Below are positions 63,206-64,000 of a DNA stretch of 64,000 nucleotides, piece by piece. The stretch comes from Aestuariivirga sp. GTDB lineage: Bacteria; Pseudomonadota; Alphaproteobacteria; Rhizobiales; Aestuariivirgaceae. Location of the stretch: positions 23,656 through 87,655 of the forward strand of contig JAUXUN010000080.1 of NCBI GenBank assembly GCA_030680855.1, given 5' to 3'. Each line of letters opens with the position of its first letter. Positions within the stretch are counted from its first letter, which is position 1. The notes under the pieces were generated by a model. The model made no database searches. It was not told the DNA's origin and saw only the letters and a program-made list of their open reading frames with translations. The position numbers and the translations under genes were made by a program.

Positions 63206-64000
63206 TGAGGTACAGGCATCGGATATATTTTACCGCTGAACAGAAGTCCGAAATTTGGGATCGTTGGCAGCGTGGCGAGTCGATGAGTTCGATTGGACGT
63301 GGGTTTGATCGGGATTCATCCTCGATCTATCCGTTATTGTCCCGCACAGGTGGTATTCGTCCTCCTGCACGAGCGCGATCAAGGCTTGCGTTGACCCTTG
63401 TTGAGCGTGAAGAAATATCGAGGGGACTTGAGAACCATTTATCCCTGCGCTGCATCGCACAGCGATTGCAGCGTTCAGCCTCGACGATCAGCCGTGAAGT
63501 CAAACGCAATGGCGGTTGTGATGTGTATAGAGCCGTCTTTTCCGATCAGGCAGCCTGGGATCGGGCCCATCGCCCCAAACTGTGCAAACTGGCTTGCAAC
63601 CTTGCCTTGAGCCGGACAGTATCACGGAAACTCCAATTGAACTGGTCACCTGAACAGATTGCAGGCTGGCTGAAACGAAAGTACCTCGGAGAAGAACGCA
63701 ATCAGGTGTCACACGAGACGATCTATCGAAGTCTGTTTGTTCAGGCACGCGGTGTGCTGAAGAAGGAACTCATGCAGTATCTTCGCTCGAAGCGCACGAT
63801 ACGTCGCTCCAGATATGCCAGTTTGAAGCGGGATGGACTTGGCCAGATAAAGGATGCCGTATCAATCAGGCAAAGACCTGCATCCGTGGAGGATCGTGCT
63901 GTACCCGGGCATTGGGAAGGCGATCTTATTGGCGGTTCAGGGAACAGTTATATAGCGACCCTTGTTGAACGTCATTCCCGCTATGTCATGCTGGTCAAGG
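63206..64000 (+). CDS. IS30-family transposase (partial, runs off right edge)
   Basis: 265 residues visible from ATG 63206. N-terminal HTH region (FTAEQKSEIWDRWQRGES), second HTH (LRCIAQRLQRSASTISREVKRN), linker (SPEQIAGWLKR..SHETIYRSLF) and the start of the DDE domain (PGHWEGDLIGG..YIATLVERHSRY) are all IS30 hallmarks. The first catalytic Asp (GHWEGDL) is present; the rest is outside. Intact so far, so potentially active. Confidence 0.92.

Noticed and set aside
1..64000. tRNA, rRNA or CRISPR arrays
   Set aside because: No cloverleaf-like tRNA, no rRNA stretch and no regularly spaced direct repeats noticed by eye; a covariance-model scan would be needed to exclude a degenerate tRNA.

Overview
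The window looks like accessory DNA (a genomic island or plasmid segment) from an alphaproteobacterium, probably of the Hyphomicrobiales. Reasons: protein flavour (Tat-type multicopper oxidase, CsoR, FnrL/AadR-like Crp-Fnr regulator, DUF5676/YHS/DUF2933 small proteins), alphaproteobacterial insertion-sequence remnants and perfect TTGAT-N4-ATCAA boxes. By eye the GC content steps up from moderate in 6-44 kb to clearly high in 45-60 kb, so the window is a mosaic of at least two histories. I see no tRNA, rRNA, CRISPR array or replication origin.

Layout. (1) 1-5 kb, mobile-element backbone: AbiE type IV toxin-antitoxin pair, tyrosine integrase with an overlapping xis-like HTH gene, IS110 fragment and a DUF3363/VirD2-type relaxase; then about 1.4 kb with no convincing gene. 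(2) 6.4-31 kb, copper/silver and redox-stress cargo: YdcF, cytochrome b561, double DUF305 protein, TlpA, CsoR with paired operators, copper ATPase 1, YqaA, a TetR-controlled membrane pair, L,D-transpeptidase, multicopper oxidase, several exported Cys-containing proteins, two DsbA-like proteins, cytochrome c, a BNR protein, an orphan Rieske protein, copper ATPase 2 with a CPD motif, an MFS pump, PPK2, and then cyclopropane-fatty-acid synthase, DUF2933, an ICMT-like methyltransferase and an archaeal-type methionine adenosyltransferase. (3) 32-42.4 kb, minus strand: MacAB-like efflux trio, an FtsH-like chimera without its protease domain, DUF5676, YHS, Spy/CpxP-like protein, and a two-gene heme-copper-oxidase-like unit whose subunit I lacks two canonical active-site histidines. 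(4) 42.8-45.5 kb: glucoamylase-family enzyme and gene debris (ATP-grasp-like, IS630, PDZ). (5) 45.5-54.5 kb: a complete Na+-translocating NADH:quinone reductase operon, read as c-type cytochrome, nqrA-B-C-D-E-F, apbE, nqrM, CBS, mostly with 4-base overlaps. (6) 54.9-61.6 kb: copper ATPase 3, two genes each broken by one in-frame stop, a second ICMT-like gene, an FNR-type regulator, another exported Cys protein and a NifX-like protein. (7) 62.3-64 kb: frameshifted CBS gene, IS1182 and IS630 scraps, and an IS30 transposase running off the right edge.

How it fits together (inference). Metal is sensed by CsoR, exported by three P-type ATPases and the MacAB-like pump, oxidised or bound in the periplasm by the multicopper oxidase, DUF305, Spy-like and small Cys-rich proteins, and thiol damage is handled by TlpA and the DsbA-like proteins. 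Four FNR boxes lie upstream of, or beside, members of the exported Cys-protein set, and an O2-sensing FNR-type regulator is encoded in the window; this suggests the detoxification genes are tied to low oxygen as well as metal. The most unusual items are the ligand-depleted oxidase unit, the transcriptionally coupled cytochrome-NQR operon, the SAM-making lipid-modification cassette and the scattered family of exported Cys proteins.
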